A stretch of DNA of 64,000 nucleotides from positions 1,550,001 to 1,614,000 of the forward strand of contig OY783207.1 of the NCBI GenBank assembly GCA_963678705.1, in the 5' to 3' direction. Positions 1 to 12,014 of the stretch are shown piece after piece. The notes under the pieces were generated by a model. The model saw only the letters and a list, made by a program, of their open reading frames with translations. It was not told where the DNA came from and made no database searches. Positions within the stretch are counted from its first letter, which is position 1, and every line of letters starts with the position of its first letter. The position numbers were made by a program, and so were the translations under genes. Origin of the DNA: Panorpa germanica. Lineage: Eukaryota; Arthropoda; Insecta; Mecoptera; Panorpidae.

Positions 1-965
1 CACAGATTTCTTGAAGTCTTGAAGATGCATGATGTTCATGAAGCATTTGCTGCAGATCTTGAAGAATTGCTCTTTTCGTAGCTTTGTTGATCCCTTGACG
101 CCGGTTAAGTTGATCTTCCATATTGCTCATGAAGTATATTTGCAAGAATTTATGCTGTGCATCTTCTATAGGTTGCAATGATCCAATGCGATGGCAAATC
201 TGGCCTTGAATCTGTAAAGTCAAAGCCATAGTTATAGTTAGATTTACAAACACTTTTTTTAAAAACACTTTTTTTTTTCAAATAATAACATGCCAAATAC
301 AGAAATCTAACAAACTACATTCCAGATTTTTTTTACAATCATAGAAAATATAGTTTTTAACGTAAATTACCTTAAATGTCGGATTATATCCGTGTTCTTC
401 GATAATTTCCGCCCCAAATGAAGTCATTTGGAAACAGACATTGTATTTTTGAGTGTTCGCTAGAAAATGTCGTGATTCTAGTGTTTCGCCATAAAGCATG
501 GAGCACAATGGCTCTGGTGGCGGGACCAATGATGGCAATTTTACTTTACCACTAAGGCAGCACAAACCAGGCGTTTCACCAGCAAACCTCAATGCTCCAC
601 AATGCTGGCAAACAACGTCCATTGGACTAATGCAAGCTGTAGTCGATGGTGCAATCATATAGAAACGCTGCTCGATTCAAATCAATACTTGAACCATTTC
701 TTCTTGCACTTCGAAGATTATTCCTCTGTTCATCTGTACGATAAGCTCGACGATTTCTCGTTTCTAACCTAGCCGTTTCACGGGCTACCTCTCTTTGCCC
801 TTGTGTTTGAGAAGCACGAATTAAGGCCCTTCTTTGCTCCATACTAACGCGGTGCTCTTCTCGTGCAATTTCTCGTTCTTCATCAGATAATTGACTCGCG
901 ATATTCCGTTGCCTAATTGCATTACGGCTTTGCTGGGAAAGATTAGATCTTCTAGGACGCGGCAT
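1..965 (-). pseudogene. Helitron replicase/helicase, N-terminal part, frameshifted and cut by window edge
   Basis: This is the start of the large Rep/helicase protein of a Helitron rolling-circle transposon, read right to left. The likely start is the ATG at 963-965 (MPRPRRSNLS, then a charged Arg/Glu-rich stretch). The first frame runs to about 627 and ends after DYSLH. The second frame (about 658-371) carries MDVVCQHCGALRF and GETPGLCC, typical of the Helitron N-terminal region. The two frames overlap near 627-658, so a small indel separates them. A 159-nt intron, 212-370, has a GT donor and a TTTACAG acceptor. Removing it joins THR-PHE-LYS to ILE-GLN-GLY and continues in frame as GQICHRIGSLQP and DQLNRRQGINKATKRA to the window edge, matching the Helitron_like_N pattern. 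The Rep HUH motif and helicase would lie outside the window. Family assignment is from memory of the family, and the frameshift suggests a dead copy. Confidence 0.85.
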
Positions 966-1399
966 AGTTATTAATATTAATACTGAATGTGCACTCGCAT
1001 AAAACCACAAAAAACCACTTTCGAGACATAGACAATAGCTCAAAGAGTATATAAGCACTACATATGAATAGCTTATCAAGAAAAATTATAGTTATAGATA
1101 ACCTATAAAAAGACATTTACACTTTTGTTAACCTGTACAATAAATCTTAGGTATTATTTTCTGAAATTAAAAATTAAATAATTAATAAATAATTTACACA
1201 AATTAATGTCTAAAACAAACAAATATAACAGTACCTGAACTTTCGACACATTTTACAAAAAATAAATTTCTGAACGCACACATGAATAGTTGTTACAACA
1301 TGTTGTCATGACAACAAATGTTTGACATGAAATAAACAAATCAGCATTTATTGAAATGATTAAGTATCGAGTTTTCATTGTCGAGTTTTTTAAATTTCG
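966..1399. other. AT-rich stretch upstream of the Helitron frame
   Basis: It probably contains the 5' leader of the Helitron (minus strand), but no 5' terminus could be fixed. Nothing else is recognised. Confidence 0.3.
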
Positions 1400-1600
1400 A
1401 ATTTTCATTGTTTTTAAGATGTATTATGCTATTGTAAGTGTTGTAACAAACCCGTCTTTGTTTTATATATTTTCATTGTTTTTAAGATGTATTATGCTAT
1501 TCGGGGCGAAGACAAATCCAACGAATCAATAACCATGAATATTGGTTCAGCAGATCTCGAGTTATAAGTGTTGCAACAAACCCGTCTTTCTTTTATATAT
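1400..1600. repeat. imperfect direct duplication of about 67 bp
   Basis: The phrase TTTCATTGTTTTTAAGATG followed by TATTATGCTATT occurs at about 1402 and again at about 1469. The phrase AAGTGTTG(T/C)AACAAACCCGTC occurs at about 1436 and 1566. This looks like local tandem duplication followed by divergence, immediately left of the TA-tailed repeat. Confidence 0.6.
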
Positions 1601-1603
1601 TAA

Positions 1604-1760
1604 GATATGTGGAAAACAAGATACCATGCCACTTCTGATATGGAAAACAAGAGTACAATCCAACTTCTTATGTGGAAAACAAGGTTACTATCCCAATTCT
1701 GATGTGGAAAATAATACCCAATCCGCTAATCTGATGTGGAATCAAGGTACTTTTATTTAA
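1604..1760 (+). repeat. 32-33 bp minisatellite, about five units
   Basis: Units start near 1604, 1637, 1668, 1701 and 1733 and share TGTGGAAAACAAG followed by TACTATCCCAATTCTGA with substitutions. The related copy at 24446 has only two units, so unit number varies between copies of the host repeat. Confidence 0.7.
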
Positions 1761-2229
1761 TTTAGGGCAAATGTCAATTCAATTAATATTCAACTACACA
1801 ATATCTTAGTTTCTTGTCAGGATGATAAGGAATCACATAATTTGTTTAATACATTTATTTAATAAAATAATAACGATGATAATAATACAATAAGGTTACA
1901 ATATAAACGTTGGTACTTACTTTACAAATACAGAACAATGAATGAACAAACAATCTTAAATTCTAGTTATTATATACTCAGTCCTACATTAGTTTTCAGC
2001 TAGATTTAATAGGTTTATTTTTATTACTTTTGAGAATGCGTTTAGTTAATTTCGGTAAGCACATTCCCTCACGTATTCAATCAGTGGTTTAAAGTTTCAC
2101 ACATTTTAATTGCTTTAACCTTTGACTTGGTTTCCGTTCACAATATATACTTATTAATCACATTCTTTTACGACTTTTCTAGTTAGGGTGTTATAGTTAT
2201 GATTACTTTGTATGCTCGATTTATTTTTA

Positions 2230-2231
<2 letters not shown>

Positions 2232-2303
<72 letters not shown>
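2232..2303. repeat. (TA)n microsatellite
   Basis: About 70 bp of almost pure TA at the right end of the TA-tailed repeat. Confidence 0.95.
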
Positions 2304-4295
2304 CAATAACTAATTTATTTTATAATTACTCAATGTGTCTCATTTATTTTGGAAGTTAGTGTTATGTTTTGGTAACAAATGTAGCTTGTGATAGCTGCAC
2401 TCTCTCGTTCTCCTTCCGCTTTGGAATAAACGCCATTCCAATGGTCAGAGCTTGGTCTTCCTAGAGCGCACAGCACAATTAGCTAATCACAAATCACCAC
2501 AGACGTTGCTTAATCTAACACCAGCTTTATTATTTTCAAAGAGACCTCATCAATCGAAGACTTCGTAATCTTTAGAGCAATTTCTGCTAGTCTATTAAAG
2601 TTGTATTAAAAAATAAATGAAACAATGAAATAACGTACACTTTCTAGTTGAGGAAAGTGTTATAGTAGATAACAGATAACACAGTTACTGTACTTTGAGT
2701 TTAAGATACGACCGTTATTTAAGATATGAACGTTAGAAAAAGTAATTTGAATCAGATTTTATTTGATAAAATAAATCTTTTAATGTAAATTTGGTAAGAA
2801 TCGTAATAATGTGACTATAAAAGTGTCAGTCGGTGATTTGTGTTAGCAATTACAACCTGTTAAATTTACATTAAGTGTTATTTGAATCTTTTTGTACCTC
2901 TTAAGTTTCATTTATAACTTAGATTGTTCTAAAGGGTGAGTCATAGTTACCAGATTTTAAATATATGACAAACTTGGTAATAAATAATTATTTTTAATTA
3001 AAATTAGTAGTAAAAGAAACATATTTTCGATAATGTTTTTTGACGACACAGTTAATGTATAATTATTTCTATAATTACTACATGATAAAAAACATTTGAA
3101 GAATACTTAGTGAAATTTTCATAAATAAATATCAAGAAATGAGGCATTGACAGCGAATCTCCGCTGACGTCACAAAAAAAAGTAACATTGCGGTGCCACT
3201 CATAACTCATCATTGGATTGTCTGAAATCGAAAAACCAAAATGATTTCATTAGTTGATAACTTTCTGCAGGTAACGCTGCCGAGTTATTCTTTTTTTATT
3301 GATTTTTAAAAATTTTACAGCACTATTTATTTTTCATGAAAAAATTCAGAAACTTTGTTATTTTAAAATACGTTAAAATTAAAAAAATAAAAAAAACTCA
3401 ACAGCGTTATCTTGGCATTTGTGTAAAGAAAGAGTGTGCAAAATTTCAAAAGAATCGGTTCATTAGATTTTGAGCTAGGGATGGCACTGACTCTGAAAAA
3501 GCTGTGTGAGAAACCGCGTTGAAAAGTTTCTAAGTAACACAAAAGCAGACCAGAGAGGCGAAGACCTAAAACTCTATATCTCCGACAGTTTTACTCCAAT
3601 CGACTTCAAATTTTTACACAATAAACTTAATATGTTGTACAATAACATAAATAAATATATAAAAAAATGATGCTTTGGTGGATTATACAGTCAAACGGGT
3701 TTCATGTATTATACGTTGTAAATAAATGCGACATAAAAAATTGACGAAACAAATATTTTTAATTGGAATGATTGGCTTGACAGGTTCATGGGTATATGCT
3801 ATCATAGCATATTTAATAAATGTATGATTTTATAATGGGAACTCCCCAAGTGGCTCTGGGGCTGACAACTTCCATTAGAGTGAACATCTCATATTTCAAT
3901 CAGCCATGTTTTTCAGTCAATAACAAGCATGTGCCTGCCATCAACGCCCTGCTAGCTACTACCGCGACTTCATTACACTTAGACGTGTGAAATCACATAG
4001 AAAAATAATTGGCTGTTGTTTTCTCTTCTGTTTCTCGTCTATGTGCTGTATACCAGCTATGTGGGAATCGTGACTAGCTATAAAGAGGAAATATTCACTA
4101 GAATGTGTAACTGCTAAATTGCAAGACATGCATACATTGAACAAATAGCTATAGCTATTTATTTTGTTAGATAAATTTGGAAACTATATTCATCTCTTTT
4201 TTACAACAGCTAATCATTAGCCAGTCTAGAATGTCTCAAGCTCGTCTTTAACTGCAACACATCCACCGATATAACCCTAACAATAAATTCAATTG
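2304..4295. other. gene-free AT-rich region
   Basis: No exon could be supported. The part at 3138-3640 is less AT-rich and starts beside a TGACGTCA site at about 3162. It reads like decayed repeat DNA, but no second copy was seen here. Confidence 0.4.
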
Positions 4296-4707
4296 TTTAC
4301 TTTATAAATATTTTTAGAATTATATTGCTGTCTCTTTCTTTTACATATAGAAATCTTAAATAAAACAATGCACTGCTCTAACACATTACAATAATTTTTC
4401 TCTAAAATGAAACATTTCAAAATAATTAATAGAACTTGATCTCGCACGTGTTCAAACAAAAACAAAACACTGATGCGTTGCCATAGTTACATAAATTATT
4501 TACTTTATCAATATTTTTAAAATAATATTGCTGTCTCTTTCTTTTACACATAAAAATCTTAAATAAAAAATATGCACTGCTCTAACACATTACAATAATC
4601 TTTCTCTAAAAATAAACATTGCAAAATAATGAATAGAATTTGAGTTTGTTTATAGAAACGCAGGTGTTCTAACATAAACAAAACACGATGCGTCGTTGCC
4701 ATGGTTA
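4296..4707 (+). repeat. tandem duplication of about 205 bp
   Basis: Two adjacent units (about 4296-4497 and 4498-4707) each contain TATTGCTGTCTCTTTCTTTT, GCACTGCTCTAACACATTAC and GTTGCCAT(A/G)GTTACATAA. They differ at scattered positions and short indels, so the duplication is not recent. Confidence 0.85.
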
Positions 4708-5326
4708 CATAATTAAAATAAAAGTATTGCTTATATGAATTTACATTATTGCACGATCAAAATATTTAAAAACAATATTTTTTATCTTGGCGATAACTTT
4801 GTTGATATTTGTTTTTCTTCCTAGCACTTTATAAGAGCTGTTTTCAGTCTAGTATAGCAAATGAAAACATATCTACAAATTCAAAACAAAACATAGTACG
4901 CTTTTCACATATTTTCTTTTAATAAAATGTAAGGAAAATGCAACTGTTGTTTTACATTACGCCTCCCTGGATAACCCCCTCTCTCCTCGCCCCCGCCCAA
5001 TTCTTTCAGGCTGCAAAAAACAACAAACAAAGACCATGTAACATAACAAAAAGTAATACTAGCAAAAGCACAATATTGGAACGTTGTGAATAAATTCCCT
5101 GTGGAACTTTTAACAAATTCCTGTATCGTATATGGCGTATGGTGCGCCGCGGTGTGGTGCTCTACCACACTTTTTGGAGGATATTAAAAAATGGCGGAGG
5201 TCGCAATATGTCAACATGAAATAAACGGTCTCGCGTACGAATAGTTTCACTGTACGTCGTCTGGTATGTATAACGAGGATAAATTAGTTGCGACGACCTG
5301 TAGTTTGTAGGTTTACAATACCATTA

Positions 5327-5766
5327 GGCTGCTCTCACACTGGAACCATCTATGGATGATATAAAATAATATAAATAATAAAATATAAAAATTGGAATTT
5401 AACTAGAAAATATAGCAATATTCATTTTCAAAACTTATTTTTGCGGTTCCAACTCATTAAAAGTCCGTGGAAGAAAGCTTAAAATGTAGATACGTTATTC
5501 AACTAACTAATTCCAGCTTTAGATTTTGATTCGCGTTTATAGTTACTTACTTAAAACGATTTAAACATAAAAAAACATGTTTTGTTTTGATAATATTTAA
5601 CCTGCTGTATAGTATCGCCATCTATATTTCGCAAGACAAAAATGGCCACCTTAAAATAAAGAGAATTAATTAGTTTTACTGATAAACTCAATAAGGTTTT
5701 TCGCTGCTTTCAAATATCAGGCATATTACAACCATGTAGATAGGTCTGTTCCAGTGTAAGAGAGCC
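5327..5766. mobile_element. PIF/Harbinger-type MITE, 440 bp, TTA target duplication
   Basis: The left end GGCTGCTCTCACACTGGAAC and the reverse complement of the right end (GGCTCTCTTACACTGGAAC) form terminal inverted repeats of about 20 bp with one 1-nt gap and one mismatch. The trinucleotide TTA sits directly outside both ends (5324-5326 and 5767-5769), the target duplication of PIF/Harbinger elements (consensus TWA). It has no internal transposase frame, so it would depend on a full-length relative elsewhere. Confidence 0.8.
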
Positions 5767-6370
5767 TTACCTAGCTGTATGTCGCTACATGCACACAACA
5801 TTTACATAATATAGCTATCATTTTATAAATAGAAAAATGTTTTCGCTTAATATTAATTTTATGATAGTTTGGGATTTTTGTATGCAAGTGCCGCACTAGT
5901 TGTATCTTCGGGTTCCACCTCGTCGGAGATACATAAATTAACAAACAAAAGTGAAATCAAATTATCTTAGACTAACAGAAAATGAAGTAGTATATTTAAT
6001 ATGTAGGAAAATATGTTCTTCTAAGTAACCCCGATTAGGATCACAAATTTGCAAATTCCTTTATGTGAATCGTCACACCATGGCGAGCAAGTTTAATACT
6101 TTTCGCTATGTTGCATCACAAACCAACGGTAACGATTGCATAAAATTTAATATGTTAATAACGACGCTATAAGACAGATGCAGTTATACGAAGTCAAATA
6201 TACTTGCATTACCATTGAAGCTGCAATGCAATTCCAAGTTCTCTTTGTTGCAATTCATTTCGATTCACTTTGTCGAATATTTTCAAGAATTGTGTTATGA
6301 AATATTTGCAATAAAAGTCCAATTGTCGTATTGATTTGATATTTTATTTTATTGAACTTATGAGTATATT

Positions 6371-6372
<2 letters not shown>

Positions 6373-6429
<57 letters not shown>
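6373..6429. repeat. (TA)n microsatellite
   Basis: About 57 bp of pure TA dinucleotides. Confidence 0.95.
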
Positions 6430-6430
<1 letters not shown>

Positions 6431-6884
6431 CAATTCAAAAATGAATGACATTTTTTTATTCAATCAATACTTTTAATAAACTCGTGATACTACAAAAGTT
6501 TGCAAACTATTAAAAACTATTTCCAAATAACCTAATATTATAGAAATTATTAACAAATCCTACCCTCTTTCTTTCTGCGAAATGCCATCCCGTTTATACA
6601 CAAAAGAGTGTAACAGAGATGCAAAAAACTGTCAGGTACTACGTACAGCTTACTGGTGTAGCACACAATGCGTCTTCGGGATCGATCACTGGATCAGAAT
6701 TATGGTTTCTGGATTTATGCACACATCTTATCATAAGCCTATTAGGTATAATGTTTTGTAAATTCACGTATCGTAACAGAAATGCACCGAAACTTCAGAT
6801 TTTGATTCCTTAAATGTATAGACCAGAACGGAGACCACCAGAGTCGAAATTTTAGACCTATCCTGACCCTAAAAAGGATCTTTG

Positions 6885-7010
6885 CCCCTCTTTTCATCCT
6901 AAAAACAGTACAGTGAACCTCGTCTCATCCTAAACGTTATTATATGACCCTCGCCTCATCCTAAATGAAATCCATAGTCCTCGTCTTATTTTAAATTTAT
7001 TTTATTTGAT
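6885..7010 (+). repeat. 30-33 bp minisatellite, about four units
   Basis: Units beginning CCTC(G/T)(T/C)CT(C/T)AT(C/T)CTAAA occur near 6885, 6918, 6949 and 6979. The last unit is the most divergent. Confidence 0.65.
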
Positions 7011-7017
7011 GATGCAC

Positions 7018-7037
7018 CTTGAAGGTGCACCTTCAAG
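7018..7037. repeat. perfect 20-bp palindrome
   Basis: CTTGAAGGTGCACCTTCAAG equals its own reverse complement and overlaps a second inverted repeat, GCACCTT-G-AAGGTGC, at 7014-7028. Confidence 0.9.
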
Positions 7038-7743
7038 AGATAATTTTCAAGAAGAAATTAAAAAAAACTTTAAATGTTCCTTTATGTAGTGGTAAAAGAA
7101 TAAAACTCCTATCTCCAATACTTTCTGCTTTATAATTATTTAAAATAAGGAAGTTCCCGCGCCGCACTTCTTATAAATATATACAGATTATTTTCTTATA
7201 TGTGTTTGATTACGCTTCAATGAAAATGTTAATACTAATAACTTCTCTATCAAACAAAAAATATTTAATAAGTTGATCTTATAGAATGCCTGGTAGCTTG
7301 GAAGAATGTTTCATTTTGTATTTATATAAGGAATTTTATATTTCATACATAAATATAAGGGATGAACAAACCGAACATACATACACATATAAAATAGAGA
7401 GAGAGACCTATCCCGGGTATATTAAAACACAATATTATTAATAATATATATTTATATAAGATGTATGTAGAGAATATGAATTTCATTTTGAACGTAATAA
7501 ATATATATTGTTTCCTTTGGTTTTTCATCTCTGGGGTATTTTTGGTTAGTATTGAAAATTTTACTTCGCTTTGCTGTAAAATATTATACGATGAGCTTTA
7601 TTTATTTATTCTTGATCTATTAATATATTGGAAGAAGGCGGAAGTTAGCGCCAGATAAAATTCACTTCGTTTATATAATTCTATTACAAAAATAGTGGTC
7701 TTGGAGTCATATATATATTCTAAATTATTCCCTAAAACTATAT

Positions 7744-8204
7744 TGTTGTAATGTATTTTACTCTAGCAGAAAATTTGTTTTAAGTTTACAAAACAAACCT
7801 TGAATGCTAAGCTAAAATAACACTATCTGCAACTTCGAATTTTGTACTGTGAGACAATTTTGCTCCTGGGTACACACTTTCCAATTGGCTTTAGTATAGT
7901 TGCACACTTGTTATCTTGCTAATTACATTATTTATTTTGTACTTCTCATATAGAAAATTGTCTTGTAGTGGAGTTGCACACTTGCTAGCTTCCCACAAGC
8001 TAATTACGTTGCTTATTTGATACTTTTCATAAATAAAGAATTGTCTTGTAGTGCAATTTTACACATGCTAGTATACTACAAGCAATTAAATCGTTACATT
8101 GGGTTATATTTTCTACTAATCTTGCTTCTTTTAAAAGCTAAGCTAAAATATTTCTATAAGAATTCATCCACATTTGCTTAGTGGTTTCAATCATTAATAT
8201 TTTG
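7744..8204 (+). repeat. 82-bp-minisatellite repeat family, copy 1 (two units)
   Basis: It shares flanks with 11133-11896: left, TGTATTTTA.TCTAGCAGAAAA and CTTGAA.GCTAAGCTAAAATAAC; right, CAATTAAATCGTTACATTGG and TTTGCTTAGTGGTTTCAAT. Between the flanks are two units of about 82 bp, each opening with CTAATTAC (7919 and 8000). It is non-coding. Confidence 0.85.
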
Positions 8205-8207
8205 CGT

Positions 8208-8560
8208 TTAATTAACACTTTGGAGTCACCTTGAAATCATATTGAAAATGCGTCATGAAACAATTCAATTTGATTTCACTAGTTCAAGGAAATGTCAGTG
8301 ATATGAACTACAAATTGCAAAATCACTTCACCTGGCTTCACTACCGTACCAGTATTGAATGAAGCTGCAAATAAACCATTAAAGTGTAACAAAGACAGAT
8401 ATATCTTGTTTCTTTTTCTATAATATTCCTGTGGAATTTTATCTCTACTAAAATAAATATTTTCAAATGTAAAAGAGGCAACAACTATATCTCCATTTAA
8501 TTGTACGATGTTGGAAAGAGAAAGAATATTCTTATGAAAGTATGTTATGGTTCTTTAAAT
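8208..8560 (+). repeat. interspersed repeat family C, copy 1
   Basis: It shares TTTGGAGTCA, CATGAAACAATTCAATTTGA and GACAGATATATCTTGTTTCT with 28722-28965, and more weakly with 31513-32060 and the inverted copy at 51290-51500. It is non-coding and its superfamily is unknown. Confidence 0.7.
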
Positions 8561-9118
8561 AGTTTCTTAACCAATTCACAAAATCACTTATTAAATAATA
8601 TTTATATCGATATATATTAATTTGATACATCGCATCGTATTTTGAATGTACTAAATACATATAAGTTTAATATCAATTGTCAATCTTGACATATTTCCAT
8701 TCTAAAATCCTCAGCTACTTCTAGGAGCTTTAAAGCTACATCAAGCTTTCACTTTATCCATAGTGTAAATGTGAATATATGCAGCAATATATATGTGTGT
8801 GTGAGCTTTATACACTGCTCATGGCTTAATGCTAGAATTCAGTTTTGAAGTACTGTAATAATATCCAATATGAGCAGCTTTCTATATTTCTCACTAAAAA
8901 AAGTTTCAATATGAAAGTACAAATGCATCAGTGAATTCAGAAAAGCACCAAGTTATATTTTTATTAATTAACGTTATGTTTAATATTTATTAGAAGGTTT
9001 TCTATAGAAATATGTTGGCTCAATTATGTTGTAAAATCTAATTTGTCTTAATTTGAACAATTCTTTTAATGTATAACTCGCCGCTTCTTCATTGCCGTAA
9101 GCATGCTTTAAGTATATT

Positions 9119-10100
9119 ATTATTATTTATTATATTAATTGTGTGCCTTTCGGCTTTACAATCTACATTATTATATTTCTTAATGCATTTTATATAAATT
9201 CAAAGTTAAAACTAAACTTAAACTATTCTAGACTATTACTACTTCGAATAGTACTTTCTGTTTCTTCTTTTCTTGATCCTCTCTCTTCATGTCCCCTACT
9301 CCTCCTTTAATCACACCGTTTTCTGCTTCTCCTTCCTTATTGCCTGTATCTTCATCTATCACCTCTTGCCTTCCTTGTCTCCTCTCGACAAACCCTCTAT
9401 TATCTTTTCACTATCCTTCCTGCATTCTCTCTCCGTTTTCACTTCTCCACTTATGTCTATTACAGGCATAAACGCTCTATCTTTACTATTTCCTCTTGAC
9501 TCTCTTACTTTACTATTTCTTCTTGACTCTCTTCCTTTACTATTTTATTATTGTCTCTATCTCCGTCATTCACCTCTTGTCCTTATCTCGTTTCCGCAAA
9601 TCCTCTATTTTTCTGGACTGTAGTTTAACTGTTTCCTCGCTACTTCTTTCTTTCTCTTGCTTCCCTTCACTGCCTCTTTTAGTACTTCCTCTCTCTTCAT
9701 GCTCCTTATGCAACCCAGCCACAAGCTTATTTCTTGTCCTGTTTTTTCTTTCCTTTTTTCTATTTCCGATATCCACCTCTTTCCTTCACTGCCTCCCTTT
9801 AATAGCTGGCCAATATTCATTTCGCTCACTACTTTTTCCTTACACTCAAGCTTAAGGTGCTCCAGTGTTTCCTCCTCCGTTCCGCACACTCTACACATTC
9901 TTTCCTTACTACTTTCCAAGAATCTGTTTCTTTCCTCATTTCCCAATCTAAACCTTGCTGTCCTTTTATGTGTATATACTACATCATTATTAAGACTAAT
10001 CATTAGAAATAATGCGATGTTAAATAAATACATTTGACTTAGTGCATTTTTGCAATCATCAACACAATTTGTATGCAGATACCCATAGTGCATTGGAAAA
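9119..10100 (-). mobile_element. 5'-truncated LINE (family L), copy 1
   Basis: The 3' end of a non-LTR retrotransposon read right to left. The 3' UTR (about 9119-9270) contains the complement of TTGTGTGCCTTTCGGCTTTA, identical in copies at 17.3 and 60.5 kb, and ends in an AATAATA-type tail. The coding end includes RTARFRLGNEE and a CRVC...H...C knuckle at about 9842-9895 (C-x2-C-x8-H-x4-C), as in C-terminal ends of LINE ORF2. It is flanked by GCTTTAAGTATATT (9105-9118) and GCTTTAATATATT (10101-10113), a probable target duplication with one indel. Sequence shared with copy 3 stops near 9960. The last 140 bp of the 5' end is open but unmatched here. Confidence 0.8.
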
Positions 10101-10703
10101 GCTTTAATATATTCCGTTAATATTCCTCATACTTTACTGTAGATGTAGAATATTTATATACAAAACTTTTTAATTACTTTTGTTCGAAACAATCTCATAA
10201 GTTTCGCCAAAGAATGTTAATTGTTCTATTTGTAAATCCAGACGGAGCTTGATGGCTTTGTTAAACGAAGAATGTAAACGCTTTTTAATATCCACAATAT
10301 ATTTTCTTTAGTAAATCCTCATAATCCCGTCTAAAAGAATATATTGTGTTGAAATCCATCAATTCAAACAGCTATATCAGAGGCACATTTAATAGAAAAT
10401 TTCTTTTTATAATAAAGCTCAAGCTCCAAACATCGTAAAGCTCTGTGATTTTCGTAGATGTGAATAAAAAGGGGGTTGGTAGTGATGGTGCATTGTCTAA
10501 TGTAATACCGTCCATCTATCAGCTTGGACAAATCCATCCACTCTGCCCTCAAACTCACAACTCAGAAACTCGCTTTGTTGTAGCTGTGACGCCACCCCCA
10601 AAATATCACCCTTCCGTCTCCCTGCTCCATCAATCTAGCGGCTAACCACGACATACCACAACGAGGCCAGTGCTCTGCGAGAGCGGGCCTCGTCTCGCCT
10701 CTC

Positions 10704-10735
10704 CTGGACTGGACTGGACTGGACTGGACTGGACT
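10704..10735 (+). repeat. (CTGGA)n pentanucleotide repeat
   Basis: Six consecutive CTGGA units in a locally GC-rich 120-bp patch. Confidence 0.95.
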
Positions 10736-11132
10736 TCACTAGCCTGACTATCTGGTAAAGCCACAATTGCATCACAAAGAACTTGATGTAACTTATGGTA
10801 ACAATGCGGTTATTATCCTCGTACTCAGCTGAATATAATCAACTATTGTTGCTGCTTATTTCATTTTGATGATGTTGGAAAAAAATTAATTATTTATGAC
10901 TCAAAATACTAACAAAAGAATTGGGATAGAGTTGTTTATTCTTCATTCATCATTTTGTGCATTTCTTTATTATTTGTATTTATTATAATTGATTTAGAAT
11001 ACAACTGCAAATCCCAAAATTCTGGTAAGTTCCTTGTTTCCTCCACATGAAGACGTCTATGCTCTATCATATTCCTGAATTGGAAAAATATAGTTAGCTA
11101 CTTTAACGCTTTGTTAAAGATATTTGTTAAAG

Positions 11133-11896
11133 TGTTGTAATGTATTTTAATCTAGCAGAAAACTTGTGTTAAGTTTACAAAACAAACCTTGAAAGCTAAG
11201 CTAAAATAACACTATCTGCAACTTCGAATTTTGTACTGTGAGACAATTTTCCAATTGGTTTTAGTATCGTTGTTCTCCTGCTAATTACACTATTTATTTC
11301 CTACTTCTCATATGGAAAACTGTTTTGTAGTAGAGTGGCACACTGGCTAGCTTCCCATAAGCTAATTACATTGTTTATTTTCTACGTTTCATATAAAAAA
11401 TTATCTCCTGGTGCAGTTTTACACTTACTACTTTTCAGCAAGCTAATTAATTACATTATTTATTTTGTATTTCTCATATAGAAAATTGTCTTGTAGTGGA
11501 GTTGCACACTTGCTAGCTTCCCACAAGCTAATTACATTGTTTATTTTCTACTTTTTATATAAAAAATTATCTCCTGGTGCAGTTTTACACTTACTACTTT
11601 CAGCAAGCTAATTAATTACATTATTAATTTTGTACTTCTCATATAGAAAATTCTCTTGTAGTGGAGTTCCATACTTGCTAGCTTCCCACAAGCTAATTAC
11701 GTTGCTTATTTGATACTTTTCATATATAAAGAATGGTCTTGTAATGCAATTTTACACTTGCTAGTATACTACAAGCAATTAAATCGTTACATTGGGTTAC
11801 ATTTTCTACGAATCTTGCTTCCTTTATAAGCTAAGCTAAATATTTCTATAAGAATCCATCCACCTTTGCTTAGTGGTTTCAATTATTAATATTTTC
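11133..11896 (+). repeat. 82-bp-minisatellite repeat family, copy 2 (six units)
   Basis: Same flanks as 7744-8204, but with six units starting at 11281, 11362, 11443, 11528, 11608 and 11693. Two unit types tend to alternate: one with CTTGTAGTGGAGTTGCACAC and one with CTCCTGGTGCAGTTTTACAC. Expansion therefore seems to have copied dimers of about 165 bp. Confidence 0.85.
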
Positions 11897-12014
11897 TGCC
11901 ACTTGATGCAAGTATATCCCAACGCACTCGTTAAAAACTTTAAAATTCATAAGTAGACTTCCTCCAAAGTCCCTCGGGTGAAGTTTAATGTTTTGATGAA
12001 TAACTTAGAAGATG

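Larger units (their letters stand above)
1604..2303 (+). repeat. TA-tailed interspersed repeat, copy 1
   Basis: About 700 bp that recurs at 24419-24963 in the same orientation and, inverted, at 63812-64000. The shared body runs from GATGTGGAAATCAA-type sequence through a conserved stretch (CAGGATGATAA, TATACTCAGTCCTACATTA, TTGGTTTCCGTTCACAATA) and ends in a (TA)n tract. The left end is a 32-bp minisatellite. No open frame is conserved between copies, so it is non-coding or a non-autonomous element. The superfamily is not recognised. Confidence 0.75.

Noticed and set aside
1604-1760. 32-bp spaced repeats that resemble a CRISPR spacing
   Set aside because: Repeats are contiguous without unique spacers, degenerate, and in a eukaryotic dispersed repeat.
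10999-11025. 27-nt plus-strand segment between ATTTAG and GTAAGT
   Set aside because: Borders look like a micro-exon, but no partner exon on the plus strand could be found within several kb.
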